52,602 nucleotides of DNA, taken from NCBI RefSeq assembly GCF_030505615.1, contig NZ_CP129993.1, forward strand, positions 1-52,602. The letters are read 5' to 3'. The position numbers and the translations under genes are program-made. The stretch is from Salinibaculum rarum (GTDB taxonomy: Archaea; Halobacteriota; Halobacteria; Halobacteriales; Haloarculaceae). Each line of letters opens with the position of its first letter. Within the stretch, counting starts at the first letter, position 1. This document shows, in pieces, positions 26,870 to 35,117 of the stretch. Under the pieces are notes generated by a model. That model had not been told where the DNA came from. It made no database searches and saw only the letters and a list, made by a program, of their open reading frames with translations.

Positions 26870-27010
26870 TCACGCCCGTCCTCGAAAATCGAAGATTTTC
26901 GGGTGCAGCAAGACCTCCGGTCTTGCCATGCCCCTGTTCGGTCCTCGGTTCCGACCACATGTCGGAACACTCGTCCCTCACGGGAAGGGCGGGACTCTCG
27001 CGCTGTTACA
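26870..27010. other. block of consecutive hairpins in an IS-end-like sequence
   Basis: GAGCTTACGCGCTTCACGCC at the start and GGGACTCTCGCGCTGTTACA at the end match the left end of the tnpB element at 22333-22383. Between them, where that element has a simple 7-bp hairpin, lie several hairpins: CGAAAATC/GATTTTCG, GCAAGACC/GGTCTTGC, CCGA/TCGG and CCCTCACGGG. No reading frame is convincing. It may be a structured RNA or an expanded IS end. Confidence 0.45.
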
Positions 27011-27058
27011 GGTAGTGAGGCGAAAGCCCACCCTTGAACAGTAGTTGCTGAAAAAGAG
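27011..27058 (+). repeat. left-end motif of the following tnpB element
   Basis: GGTAGTGAGGCGAAAGCCCACCC, then TGAACAGTAGTTGCTGA, lies 35 bp before the tnpB start. It is nearly the same as 8151-8198. Confidence 0.6.
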
Positions 27059-27092
27059 TTAAAACCACCCAAGTCATAACAATTGCCACCGG

Positions 27093-28352
27093 ATGCCGAC
27101 CACGCGCCGTACCCACGTCTGCCGAATCCAAAACCACTCGCAAGTGTCGGATGTGTTGGACAGGCACGGATGGTCGGCATCCAAACTCTGGAATGTTGCC
27201 AATTACTACGCTCGCCAACAATGGGACGAAAGCGGTGAAATACCCGATGAAAACGAGCTCAAACGTGAACTGAAAGCACATCCCAAATACAGGGGACTGC
27301 ATAGCCAGTCCAGTCAGAAAGTTCTCGAAGAGCTTTCTGAAGCCTTCAGTTCGTGGTTGGATTCCGACGACGAGCGAGACAACTCACCAGGCTATCGCAA
27401 ACGCAACTACTACGACGAAGATGGCAACAGCGTACACGAAGAACATCCACGGTCAACAGTGACGTGGAAAAAGAGAGGGATCTGGCACGACGACACCCAT
27501 AACCGCATCCGCCTCAGCAAAGGTAAAAACCACAAAGACGGGCGTGACTTCATCCTCTGTGAGTACCAAGCTCCGCCAGAAGCTGAGTTAGAGAACATTC
27601 AGCAAGTGCGTGCCGTCTACAACACCGGAAAAGACCGATGGGAGTTGCACGTTGTCTGTAAGCACGAAATTGCCGCTGAATCACCTGGCAAAAAAACCGC
27701 AGGCGTTGACCTTGGAATCTGCAATCCCGCCGCCGTCGCGCTTCCCGGCGATGCTCTGTTGTATCCAGGAGGCTCGCTCCGTGAAGACAAACACTACTTC
27801 GAGCAGGAAAAATACCAGACTGATGGCAATCATCGCCCCTCACAGAAAGCAGAGTGGGCGCGTGAGAAGCTCGCCCGTCGCAAAGACCACTTCTTGCATG
27901 CTCTCTCAAAGGATATCGTCGAACGGTGTGTCAAACAAAATGTTGGCACGCTTGTTGTAGGAAATCCAAGCGGTTCTGACGAGCAAGATTGGGGTAGGTA
28001 CGGCAACAAACCCTCGAATGACTGGGCGTACGAGCGGCTGATGAACTTGCTGGACTACAAGGCACGCGAACGTGGCATTGAAGTAGAGATGCCCGACGAG
28101 CACGGTACGTCCTCGAAGTGTAGTGTGTGTGGTCACGAGGATAGTGACGGTCGTATTGAACGAGGGTTGTGGAAGTGCGAGAAATGCGGTGTCGTCGCGC
28201 ATGCAGACGTGAATGGTGCAGATAACATTAGACAAAAAGCGCTACCCGTGACTCCTCCCTTGGGGGATAGCGGTAACGGCTGTTTGGCCCAGCCTCGCGT
28301 CATTCAGTTCAGTCGGACTCACGGATTCCAACCGCGAGCCACCGCCAAGTGA
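27093..28352 (+). CDS. tnpB: TnpB RNA-guided nuclease (altered RuvC-II)
   Basis: A full-length 419-aa TnpB related to the 20986 copy (ASKLWNVANYYARQQWDESG; HPRSTVTWKK; NRIRLSKGKN). RuvC-I is AGVDLGICN, the RuvC-II segment TLVVGNPSGSDE lacks the canonical Glu, the zinc finger is CSVCG/CEKCG, and RuvC-III is AHADVNGADN. The 3' region to 28430 holds a CCCCTG/CAGGGG hairpin and ends in GGCGGTCAATT, the likely omega-RNA and right end. No TnpA nearby. Likely a mobile-element maintenance nuclease, if active. Confidence 0.9.
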   Translation: MPTTRRTHVCRIQNHSQVSDVLDRHGWSASKLWNVANYYARQQWDESGEIPDENELKRELKAHPKYRGLHSQSSQKVLEELSEAFSSWLDSDDERDNSPGYRKRNYYDEDGNSVHEEHPRSTVTWKKRGIWHDDTHNRIRLSKGKNHKDGRDFILCEYQAPPEAELENIQQVRAVYNTGKDRWELHVVCKHEIAAESPGKKTAGVDLGICNPAAVALPGDALLYPGGSLREDKHYFEQEKYQTDGNHRPSQKAEWAREKLARRKDHFLHALSKDIVERCVKQNVGTLVVGNPSGSDEQDWGRYGNKPSNDWAYERLMNLLDYKARERGIEVEMPDEHGTSSKCSVCGHEDSDGRIERGLWKCEKCGVVAHADVNGADNIRQKALPVTPPLGDSGNGCLAQPRVIQFSRTHGFQPRATAK

Positions 28353-28538
28353 CGTGAAACCTTAATATCCCAACCCAGCGGTGCGGTGCCGTGGGATTCC
28401 CCTGTGTTTATGCAGGGGAGGCGGTCAATTATCATAGCAGTTCTCGGTAATCCGGCCCACTTTATAGGTGGAGCAGGCGCAATACCACGGCCACGCGGAG
28501 GAGGATATCAACAGTCACCAAACCCCGATTTCTTCATT
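28353..28538 (+). ncRNA. tnpB right end and further IS-end fragment
   Basis: 28388-28418 contains CCCCTG-tgtttatg-CAGGGG, a hairpin after the tnpB stop and the candidate 3' end of its guide RNA. From 28488, CACGCGGAGGAGGATATCAAC is a second right-end tail, like 16569-16589. No gene is seen here. Confidence 0.4.
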
Positions 28539-28789
28539 TTATAGGCGGTCAAGGCGAATGCCCCGGGCTTGACTCTCCGTGAGGTCCAGCAGATGCTGGA
28601 TGTTGTACTGCTTGTTCTTCCGAGACGCGATCTCCCGTACACCAATCGCGACCTCGGGGTTCTCCGGGATGTGGCCGTTCCGGAGCGCCAGCTCGATGAA
28701 CTCCCGCCGTCGATGAACGTTCTCCCCGGGAACGCGGCCTCCAACTGCGCGCGTGTCGGTTTGTCCTCTTCGTACTCGTTGTCACTCAC
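28539..28789 (-). pseudogene. third gene of the toxin-antitoxin operon, frameshifted
   Basis: Starts MSDNEYEEDKPTRAQLEAAF in one frame, which breaks near GRTFID (about 28717). The neighbouring frame then reads RREFIELALRNGHIPENPEV, SRKNKQYNIQHLLDLTES and ends DRL, TAA at 28539. The second part is clearly coding and looks like a small helical DNA-binding or antitoxin-type protein. One inserted or deleted base explains the break. Its start overlaps the toxin stop by 4 bp, so it belonged to the same operon. A sequencing error is an alternative. Confidence 0.6.
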
Positions 28790-29085
28790 TCCTTGTCTCG
28801 CCAGGAGCCCCAGACCTCCCTGTACTTCCCGAGTTCGCGGTACTCCTTTTTCCGCTCGAAGGCGTCAATCGCGTACAGTGTCTTGTTGTCCTTGTCCCAG
28901 TCGATCAGAACGCGGAAGTCGCCGACGCGAAGCTTGTAGCCGGGGTGGTTCTTCAGCCGGTTGAGAAAGTGATCGGGGAAGTCGCCGATGTCCTCCAGCT
29001 TGGTGATGATCCGCTCGGCGTCCTCCGTCTCAAACTGTTCCAGCGTTTCGACCAACGTCTCCGTCAGAACGACCTCGTGAGCCAC
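28786..29085 (-). CDS. relE: RelE/ParE-type toxin
   Basis: A 99-aa protein from GTG 29085 (VAHEVVLTETL), the start chosen because it follows the antitoxin stop by 10 bp. Features of the RelE/ParE fold are FPDHFLNRLKNHPGYKLRVG, then DFRVLIDWDKDNKTLYAID and FERKKEYRELG. RelE members cleave mRNA on the ribosome; ParE members inhibit gyrase. The basic cluster (RLKNHPGYKLRVGDFR) fits either. Together with the upstream ribbon-helix-helix protein it forms a toxin-antitoxin pair, likely stabilising the replicon. Confidence 0.82.
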   Translation of the reverse strand: MAHEVVLTETLVETLEQFETEDAERIITKLEDIGDFPDHFLNRLKNHPGYKLRVGDFRVLIDWDKDNKTLYAIDAFERKKEYRELGKYREVWGSWRDKE

Positions 29086-29095
29086 TGTTCGGCCC

Positions 29096-29365
29096 TCAGT
29101 CGTCGATACCGAGGCGTTCGCGGGCCTCGTCCGTGGACATCGTCCGCCCCGCCGCCACATCCGCGTAGCCCTCCGAGACGCCCTCCTGCGCGCCGGGCGT
29201 CAGAATCGGCTCCGTGGTGTCGCGCAGAACCTCACGAATGAACTCCGAACGATTGGTGTACTCCAGTTCATCAGCCAGTTCGTCGATCTCCTCGAGAAGC
29301 CGCTTCGGAACCTTCACGTTGAGCTTGACCATGTCCCCGTCCCCATCGTTCGCGTCCGTGCTCAT
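29096..29365 (-). CDS. ribbon-helix-helix antitoxin
   Basis: An 89-aa protein. The ATG at 29365 (MSTDANDGDG) was chosen; ATG at 29332 (MVKLNVKVPKRL) would also preserve the domain. Residues 12-50 (VKLNVKVPKRLLEEIDELAD, YTNRSEFIREVLRD) are a classic RHH/CopG fold that binds DNA as a dimer. The C-terminal part (SEGYADVAAGRTMSTDEARE) is the usual toxin-binding tail. Repeated GTGGTAC sites just upstream are a likely operator. Confidence 0.85.
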   Translation of the reverse strand: MSTDANDGDGDMVKLNVKVPKRLLEEIDELADELEYTNRSEFIREVLRDTTEPILTPGAQEGVSEGYADVAAGRTMSTDEARERLGIDD

Positions 29366-29370
29366 ATATC

Positions 29371-29388
29371 GTGGTACTCGGGTGGTAC
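29371..29388. promoter_or_regulatory. candidate operator of the RHH-RelE operon
   Basis: GTGGTAC occurs twice (29371-29377 and 29382-29388), 11 bp apart, one helical turn, directly upstream of the antitoxin start. This spacing suits side-by-side RHH dimers. Confidence 0.5.
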
Positions 29389-29505
29389 ACATAGAACTGT
29401 CGCCAGTGGTCCGTGAACTCGTGAGCGGGCAATCCAGCGATTACGTCTGAAAATTGCAACAAAAGTATTAATACATCACAATTTGTTTTCACTAAATAAA
29501 CAGTT

Positions 29506-31437
29506 ATGACTACATCAAAACGAACGCTGAGTGGTATTTTCCTCTCAGTGATCATGATCCTCTCAATCGTTGGTGGGGCTGTAACATTTACTGGGAGCGT
29601 CGCAGCTGCCAACGAGCCGACTGCCGAACTGACCTCGGTTGGCGAATCGCTGGTCAACGGCAGTGAGACTGTCACCGTCAAGTACACCGCTTCCGACGAT
29701 GGCAGTGTGGACTCGGCGACGGTTCAGTTTCTGAACGACGGCTCAGTCGCAAAGGGTGTCAGTGTCAGCCCGAGCAATAGCGAGGCTGATGTGGCCGTTC
29801 CAACCACGAACGGGACGTACAGCGTCCAGTTGGTTGTGACTGATAACGACGGCAACACGGTGCCAAGCGACAACGTTGAAGAGATCGCCGTCGATACAAA
29901 GGCACCCGAAATTGGAATCACGGAGCCGTCGGAGGACAGCGATGAGACCTCACCACCAACCATCGTTACCAAAGTCGACGATAACGTTGGCGTGAAAGAC
30001 GTTGAGGTGAAGCTACGCGATGAGAAGAACGATTTCACCTACAATGGGTCAGAGTGGACCTCGTCTGTGAGTTGGGTGGACGCGACAGAGCGCGGCGATA
30101 GTTGGGAATACGAGACGCCAGACGGGAATGGGACCTACACTGTTGTCGCGCGGGCAAGCGACACTGTCGGCAACGACGCGAACTCGGAGTTGGACTCGTC
30201 GGTTGAGTTCCCGGGTGACGGCAAGGTGACCTACACAGTGGACCCGAATTCTCCGGATTTCAACAACGTGTCGGTCAGCGTCTCTGGCCCGGATCGAATC
30301 GTCCAAGTTGGAGACGATGTGACCGTGACTGCAGACGTAACCGACGCGACGAGCGGTATTGGAAGCGTGACAGTCGATGCGACGTCGCTGGGTGAAAGCG
30401 AAACGCTCTCGTTGACTAATGACGATGGTGTCGGATCTGTCTGGAACAAGACGTTCACAGTCGATAAAATCAATGTTCCCGACGGGAGACACAGTCTGAC
30501 TGTTAACGCGACTGATGAATTCGGCCTCTGGGAGACGCTGAGTTCCAGCGATTTCACGCTCGATACGCAGCCAAATGCTATCGGTAACATCAACGTCGAG
30601 GCTGGGTTCATCGGAATCGTCGAAGATGAAAAAGTCCGTGTCACCGCGGAGAACATCGTCGACGCGAATGGCAACCCAATCGATGTTGGAACAGTCAACA
30701 TCAGTATCGCGGGCCAGACGCCGTTCGAGCCGGCGTCTGTCAGCGATGGGAGTTTCGACACCACAATCGACCCCACGAAACTCGACAATAGCCTCTCGGT
30801 TGCTGACCCGGTCGAGGTCGACATCGCCGGAACCGGCGCCACCAACGGTACCGTCGAACTCACGCACGAGATTCGAGCGCTCGACTCAGGGTGGCACGTT
30901 GGCGGCACACCGATGGCAGCAACTGATGTGTACATCTCCGGAGACGGAACGGTAATGACCTACGACAAGACAGCGGCCGGCAACTGGACCCAGGTTACAG
31001 ACGCCGAGAGCTACCTGTCCCAACCCGGTGCAGGATACTACTTCGATATCATAAGCGAGGAGGCACGGATCGGATACACCTTCGACGAGACCAGCAGCGA
31101 AAAGGCATGGACGCTCACCAAAGGCAAAAACCTGGTCGGTGCAGTTACTGACATCGACGGTCAAGCAAGTGCGACACTCGGTGATGCGGATACGACGCTT
31201 GGCTCGCTCAAAGGGTACGTCGCGAAGGAAAACGGAGCGAATCTCAAATACCATATCCGGAAAGACACTGACGGCACCCCGCTTGACGAACTCGTTGGCA
31301 CCAAAGTCGTTACAGCGAACAGTAAGACGGTGCTCGGGTACAGTTCTTACATCATTGAGGTTGAAACCGAGGGGGGCAAACCGGTGACGTACACGGTCGG
31401 ACTATCCGGCTATGACCCGACCGAGAAACCGAACTAA
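29506..31437 (+). CDS. large secreted surface protein with Ig-like domains
   Basis: A 643-aa protein with an S-layer-type signal peptide (SGIFLSVIMILSIVGGAVTF, residues 9-28; cleavage near GSVAAA). Several cadherin/Ig-like beta domains follow (VTVKYTASDDGSVDSATVQF; HSLTVNATDEFG), with numerous N-glycosylation sequons. The C-terminal ~160 residues (WHVGGTPMAATD through WTLTKGKNLVGAV) resemble a surface-protein repeat rather than an anchor; there is no PGF-CTERM or membrane helix. Upstream, TATTAATA and an AT-rich stretch at 29464-29500 give a likely promoter 30-40 bp before the start. Confidence 0.75.
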   Translation: MTTSKRTLSGIFLSVIMILSIVGGAVTFTGSVAAANEPTAELTSVGESLVNGSETVTVKYTASDDGSVDSATVQFLNDGSVAKGVSVSPSNSEADVAVPTTNGTYSVQLVVTDNDGNTVPSDNVEEIAVDTKAPEIGITEPSEDSDETSPPTIVTKVDDNVGVKDVEVKLRDEKNDFTYNGSEWTSSVSWVDATERGDSWEYETPDGNGTYTVVARASDTVGNDANSELDSSVEFPGDGKVTYTVDPNSPDFNNVSVSVSGPDRIVQVGDDVTVTADVTDATSGIGSVTVDATSLGESETLSLTNDDGVGSVWNKTFTVDKINVPDGRHSLTVNATDEFGLWETLSSSDFTLDTQPNAIGNINVEAGFIGIVEDEKVRVTAENIVDANGNPIDVGTVNISIAGQTPFEPASVSDGSFDTTIDPTKLDNSLSVADPVEVDIAGTGATNGTVELTHEIRALDSGWHVGGTPMAATDVYISGDGTVMTYDKTAAGNWTQVTDAESYLSQPGAGYYFDIISEEARIGYTFDETSSEKAWTLTKGKNLVGAVTDIDGQASATLGDADTTLGSLKGYVAKENGANLKYHIRKDTDGTPLDELVGTKVVTANSKTVLGYSSYIIEVETEGGKPVTYTVGLSGYDPTEKPN

Positions 31438-31591
31438 CGGACTGGTATGCGCTTTCCCCGACACGCAACTACGAGTGTCTTGGCGGATAGTGTCATCTCT
31501 GTAGCGTGCGCAGTGCTGTCATCGAGATGTACAAGTATAAATACTATCTACAATCATTCCGAGTGTAAATCTATCAGCGGCAGTTTTGAGA

Positions 31592-33673
31592 ATGAATAGG
31601 AGAAACACAGCCGACGTATATCGTCTCATAGTCAGTAGTATCGTAATTGTATCCCTCCTCGGTGTTGGGGTCGTTCCAGTCCAAAGCCAGCAGGACACCA
31701 CTTTCTACTACGGAACAGCTGTAGCCGAAGATGGGACAGACATCCCTGCTGGAACGACAATTAAAGCTGTTGTCGAGGAAGACGGCAGCAACAGAACCAT
31801 CGACGAGGTTACCGTGGAGGATGCCGGCGAATACGGCGGCTCTGGACTCGGAGAAACGAAACTCGAAGTGCCCGGCAATATCGATGGAACAGTGTATTTC
31901 ATCGCAGAGAACAACCTCGGGGAGTTCACTGCTGACGAAACTGTTGCGAACCCTAGTGGCGGAACCCAGGAGTTCGATCTGACATTTCCACCAGGGTCTG
32001 CTGAACCAATACCGTACTTTACGGTCTCGAATCTCCAGCCAGCAGATGTGAGCGTCGTTGAGGGCGAGACAGTCGCAGTGAACGCAACTATCGAGAACAG
32101 CGGCAGCGAACAGGGAACTCAGACTGTCACACTCGATGTCAACGGCAGCACCATTGGGACACAAGATGTGACGCTTGGACCTGGGAGTCAAGAGACTGTC
32201 GGCTTTAATCTCGATACAGGCACTGTTGGAGCCGGCAACTACACCCAGAGTATTACTACCAACGACGACAGCCAGTCCGGTTCCCTGACTATTGAGTCTA
32301 TGGAGGCGTCATTCGTCGTCTCTGAGCTGAGCCCGACGGAAACAACCGTCGTCCAGGGGGACACGATCAACACCTCGGCGACGATTACAAACGAGGGGAA
32401 CGCGGAGGGAGCAGAGACGGTAACACTCCAGGCTGGCAGTACCACACTCGCCAGCCAAGACGTCACGCTGTCCGATGGCGCACAACAGGAGGTGACGTTC
32501 ACCGGCGTCAGCACTGACTCGCTGGCACCGGGAACGTACTCACACGGCATCTACGCCGACAACGACAGCCAGACCGGCACGCTGACCGTCGAGTCCAGAC
32601 AGGCCTCGTTTACCGTCTCCGAACTCGACCCGCCGGGTGAGACCGTCACCGTCGGCGCGGAGGTCGCCATTGCCGCGAACGTCACCAACGACGGGAACAA
32701 CAAGGGCACACAGACGGTGACGCTCCAGGTCGACGGCCAGCAGTACGGGAGCGAAGCCGTCACGCTCGCCCCCGACGACCAGCAGTCCGTCGCCTTTTCG
32801 CCGGTGGACACGTCGGAGTTTGAGCCGGGGACCTACACGTACACGGTCGCCAGCGACAACGACAGCCAGAGCGGCACACTGGTCGTCGAAAGTGACACCC
32901 CCGCCGCGTTTCGCGTCACGGAGATGAGCCCAACAGACCGGACGGTCAGCGAAGGTGCGACCTTCGAGATGCAGGCGACAGTCCGGAACGACGGTGACCA
33001 GACGGCGACACAACAGGTCCAGTACCGAATCGACGGCGAGACCGTTGCCCGCCAGGGCGTGAGCCTCACGAGCGGCGGTGAGACCACTGTCGAGTTCACT
33101 GGCCTCGAATCCGAGCCACCCGGTGCCGGGACGTACACCCACGGCGTCTACACGGGAAACGACAGTTCCACCGGGACACTGACTATCGACGGTCCCGACG
33201 GACAGCCCTCGGCAGGGTTGTTTACCGTCTCGGAGATGGAACCGGCGAGCGCGACAGTCGCAAGCGGTGACACCCTCGAGGTGAGCGGAACAATCAGCAA
33301 CGAAGGGAGCGTCGAGGAGACCCAGTCCATCGAGTTCCGCCTCGCGGGCGATCCGGTGGCCACAGAGCGTGTCACGCTGGGACAAAGCGAGACGACCGCA
33401 GTCTCGTTTACCGCAGCGACGGATTCACTCGCGGTCGGCACGTACGCCTACGGCATCTACAGCGACGACGACGAGCAGGTCAGGACGCTGGCCGTCGAGA
33501 ACGAGACGGCAACGACGCCGACAAACACGACCACCGCGACACCAACACAGAACGGCGACGGTGGTGGACTCATTCCCGAGGGCATCTTGCGGGCGCTGTT
33601 GTACTACGTCGTCGTCCCGCTGGTCGTCATCTACGCCATTCTGAAGGCGCTGGCCATCTACCTGGGATACTGA
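31592..33673 (+). CDS. secreted multi-CARDB protein with C-terminal membrane anchor
   Basis: A 693-aa protein. ATG 31592 (MNRRNTADVYRL) is preferred over TTG 31586. Signal peptide to about residue 32. An N-terminal domain is followed by five tandem ~95-residue CARDB-type repeats (from about 140 to 630). Each starts F-V-EL-P---TV--G and ends with a TYTHGVYTGNDSSTGTL-like strand. Then comes a Thr-rich stalk (TATTPTNTTTATPTQNGDG) and a terminal hydrophobic helix (ALLYYVVVPLVVIYAILKAL). The repeats closely resemble the last domain of the surface glycoprotein at 8282. It is probably a cell-surface scaffold. Confidence 0.8.
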   Translation: MNRRNTADVYRLIVSSIVIVSLLGVGVVPVQSQQDTTFYYGTAVAEDGTDIPAGTTIKAVVEEDGSNRTIDEVTVEDAGEYGGSGLGETKLEVPGNIDGTVYFIAENNLGEFTADETVANPSGGTQEFDLTFPPGSAEPIPYFTVSNLQPADVSVVEGETVAVNATIENSGSEQGTQTVTLDVNGSTIGTQDVTLGPGSQETVGFNLDTGTVGAGNYTQSITTNDDSQSGSLTIESMEASFVVSELSPTETTVVQGDTINTSATITNEGNAEGAETVTLQAGSTTLASQDVTLSDGAQQEVTFTGVSTDSLAPGTYSHGIYADNDSQTGTLTVESRQASFTVSELDPPGETVTVGAEVAIAANVTNDGNNKGTQTVTLQVDGQQYGSEAVTLAPDDQQSVAFSPVDTSEFEPGTYTYTVASDNDSQSGTLVVESDTPAAFRVTEMSPTDRTVSEGATFEMQATVRNDGDQTATQQVQYRIDGETVARQGVSLTSGGETTVEFTGLESEPPGAGTYTHGVYTGNDSSTGTLTIDGPDGQPSAGLFTVSEMEPASATVASGDTLEVSGTISNEGSVEETQSIEFRLAGDPVATERVTLGQSETTAVSFTAATDSLAVGTYAYGIYSDDDEQVRTLAVENETATTPTNTTTATPTQNGDGGGLIPEGILRALLYYVVVPLVVIYAILKALAIYLGY

Positions 33674-33702
33674 TCGGTGAACCGCCTTGGGGTCAAGTGG
33701 TT

Positions 33703-33721
33703 CGAGACGCGGAGCGTCTCG
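33703..33721 (+). terminator. hairpin after the CARDB protein gene
   Basis: CGAGACG/CGTCTCG, 7-bp stem with a 5-nt loop, 30 bp after the stop codon. It could act in transcript 3'-end formation, or be a leftover IS right end, because CTTGGGGTCAAG precedes it. Confidence 0.35.
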
Positions 33722-33777
33722 TCATCACGGCAATCTTCGATTTCCGTACGATCCCGAGGCTTCTGTCTTCCCGCAGT

Positions 33778-34536
33778 TTAGATGTTGATTAATCTTACAA
33801 AAACTGTAGCAAAATCAGTATTGGAACTCCAAACTGCTCTTTCAGACACTCGTCCGCTGTTACAGTGGGAAGTACTCAAAAGAAACGACGAGGAGTCAAC
33901 CAACAGAAACCGCTGTACAGCACACTCTTCGACGGACAAAGCTGCTGGGAATGACTCTACAGAGGCATCAATGATATCCTGTTCAAAGTTATTATCTTTG
34001 CAGTTGCCAAAAAATGATAGTGAAACACCTTCATCAGAAAGGTCTATAAATTTAGATTTGAGTTCAGAATCTAGTGCAAAATTCACATCACCATACTTCA
34101 CTTGAGACTCTGCTGTCGTCACGAGTTTTTGTATTCGGTTAGTGATTGAATCCTCTCCCTTTACCTCCCAAATACCATCATCTATTTTAGAACTTCTATC
34201 TTTCTCACCTCGGACATTATGCAGATATTGAAATGCAATATCTTCTCGGTCTTTGTACTGACTACGGAGGATCTTACGTGCTTCCTCGATCGGAATAGGA
34301 CGGTATACAAGCGGTTTCGAACGCTGTACTTCAACTAAGCCAATTTCTTCAAGATGGTCGGTAGCACCATATACTTGAGACCGTGGTACATCTGAAATCT
34401 CAGCAACATCATTTGCAGTCCCGTCGCCCAGCTTCTGTAAGGAAACAAATACCTCAGCTTCGTATCTCCTTAGGTCGAGTTTCTCTAGTGCATCAATTGC
34501 ATCTGACTGTTCAATATTCCCTCGCTGTTGGTCCAT
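33778..34536 (-). CDS. TrmB-family transcriptional regulator
   Basis: A 252-aa protein. The N-terminal winged helix (residues 15-80: DLRRYEAEVFVSLQKLGDGT, SDVPRSQVYGATDHLEEIGL) carries the TrmB signature. The middle coiled region (IPIEEARKILRSQYKDREDI) and C-terminal sensor-like domain are also typical, though the sensor is shorter than sugar-binding TrmB proteins. It is convergent with the CARDB gene. The gene is AT-rich compared with its neighbours. Targets unknown; the adjacent surface proteins are possible. Confidence 0.8.
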   Translation of the reverse strand: MDQQRGNIEQSDAIDALEKLDLRRYEAEVFVSLQKLGDGTANDVAEISDVPRSQVYGATDHLEEIGLVEVQRSKPLVYRPIPIEEARKILRSQYKDREDIAFQYLHNVRGEKDRSSKIDDGIWEVKGEDSITNRIQKLVTTAESQVKYGDVNFALDSELKSKFIDLSDEGVSLSFFGNCKDNNFEQDIIDASVESFPAALSVEECAVQRFLLVDSSSFLLSTSHCNSGRVSERAVWSSNTDFATVFVRLINI

Positions 34537-34569
34537 TATCAGTTGTTACAAGTACGCTTTCTTTATTAA

Positions 34570-34968
34570 CTGTGGGAATACGAAACGCTGCCGCTGCACG
34601 TTCAATTGCGCATCAACTGTCAGACCGAAGGCGAGCCGCTTCCCAACCTGGATACGGAAGCGACCGGAGACGTCGACAACCTCATCGGTCGGCTGACTGG
34701 AGCCGCCCGTGACTACTACGACCTCTATCAGCTGCTCGAAACCGATTCGGTCGCGACCAACTTTGCCGACGTGGGGCCCGCCTTCGACGCGAAGTGTAAA
34801 CACGATGGGCTCACCGTTGATCTGAACGACGGACTCCCGGACGAGCAACAAGAGACGATCCGCCACCAGTGGGAGACCACGCTGCCGGACCTGACCGGTG
34901 ATCCGCCGGCGTTCGAAATGGTCTGGGAGCAGTTGGACACGGCGATCTCCCAACAGGGATCGTCGTAG
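34570..34968 (+). pseudogene. C-terminal remnant of an AbiEii-like nucleotidyltransferase
   Basis: The frame is open from 34570 (after TAA) with no convincing ATG. It reads LPLHVQLRINCQTEGEPLPN, GAARDYYDLYQLLETDSVAT and ends with LTGDPPAFEMVWEQLDTAIS. The RDYYDLY motif and the PPAFEMVW ending resemble the C-terminal part of AbiEii/AbiGii-type toxins; the catalytic nucleotidyltransferase half is missing. So it is probably a dead fragment of a toxin gene. A TTG start at 34606 would give 120 aa. Family assignment tentative. Confidence 0.45.
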
Positions 34969-35024
34969 GCAACGGCCGATGACGGTGTGGATGACCGATG
35001 AGTGTCGCATCCGGAGCTCTGCGA

Positions 35025-35064
35025 TTAACCAACAATTCGGGATATCTGGCTGGTGCGTTGGTTA
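35025..35064. promoter_or_regulatory. TTAACCAAC-N23-GTTGGTTA inverted repeat, site 1
   Basis: TTAACCAAC at 35025-35033 and GTTGGTTA at 35057-35064, 53 bp before the ATG at 35118. Same arms and same 23-bp spacer as site 2 (36502). Confidence 0.65.
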
Positions 35065-35117
35065 CGTTTTTGAGCGCCCCGCCGAGGGGTGGAGGCGAAT
35101 TCCAGCCTCACCGAATT

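Noticed and set aside
28549..28785. Second open frame over the broken third gene of the RelE operon
   Set aside because: Arg/His/Pro-rich shadow; the true continuation is the frame containing EFIELALRN.
30049..30867. Open frame opposite the secreted protein at 29506
   Set aside because: Shadow of the real gene; composition and lack of any family features are typical of antisense frames.
33891..33915. AACCAAC motif in the TrmB gene as a fourth regulon site
   Set aside because: It lies within coding sequence and has no GTTGGTTA partner at the right distance.
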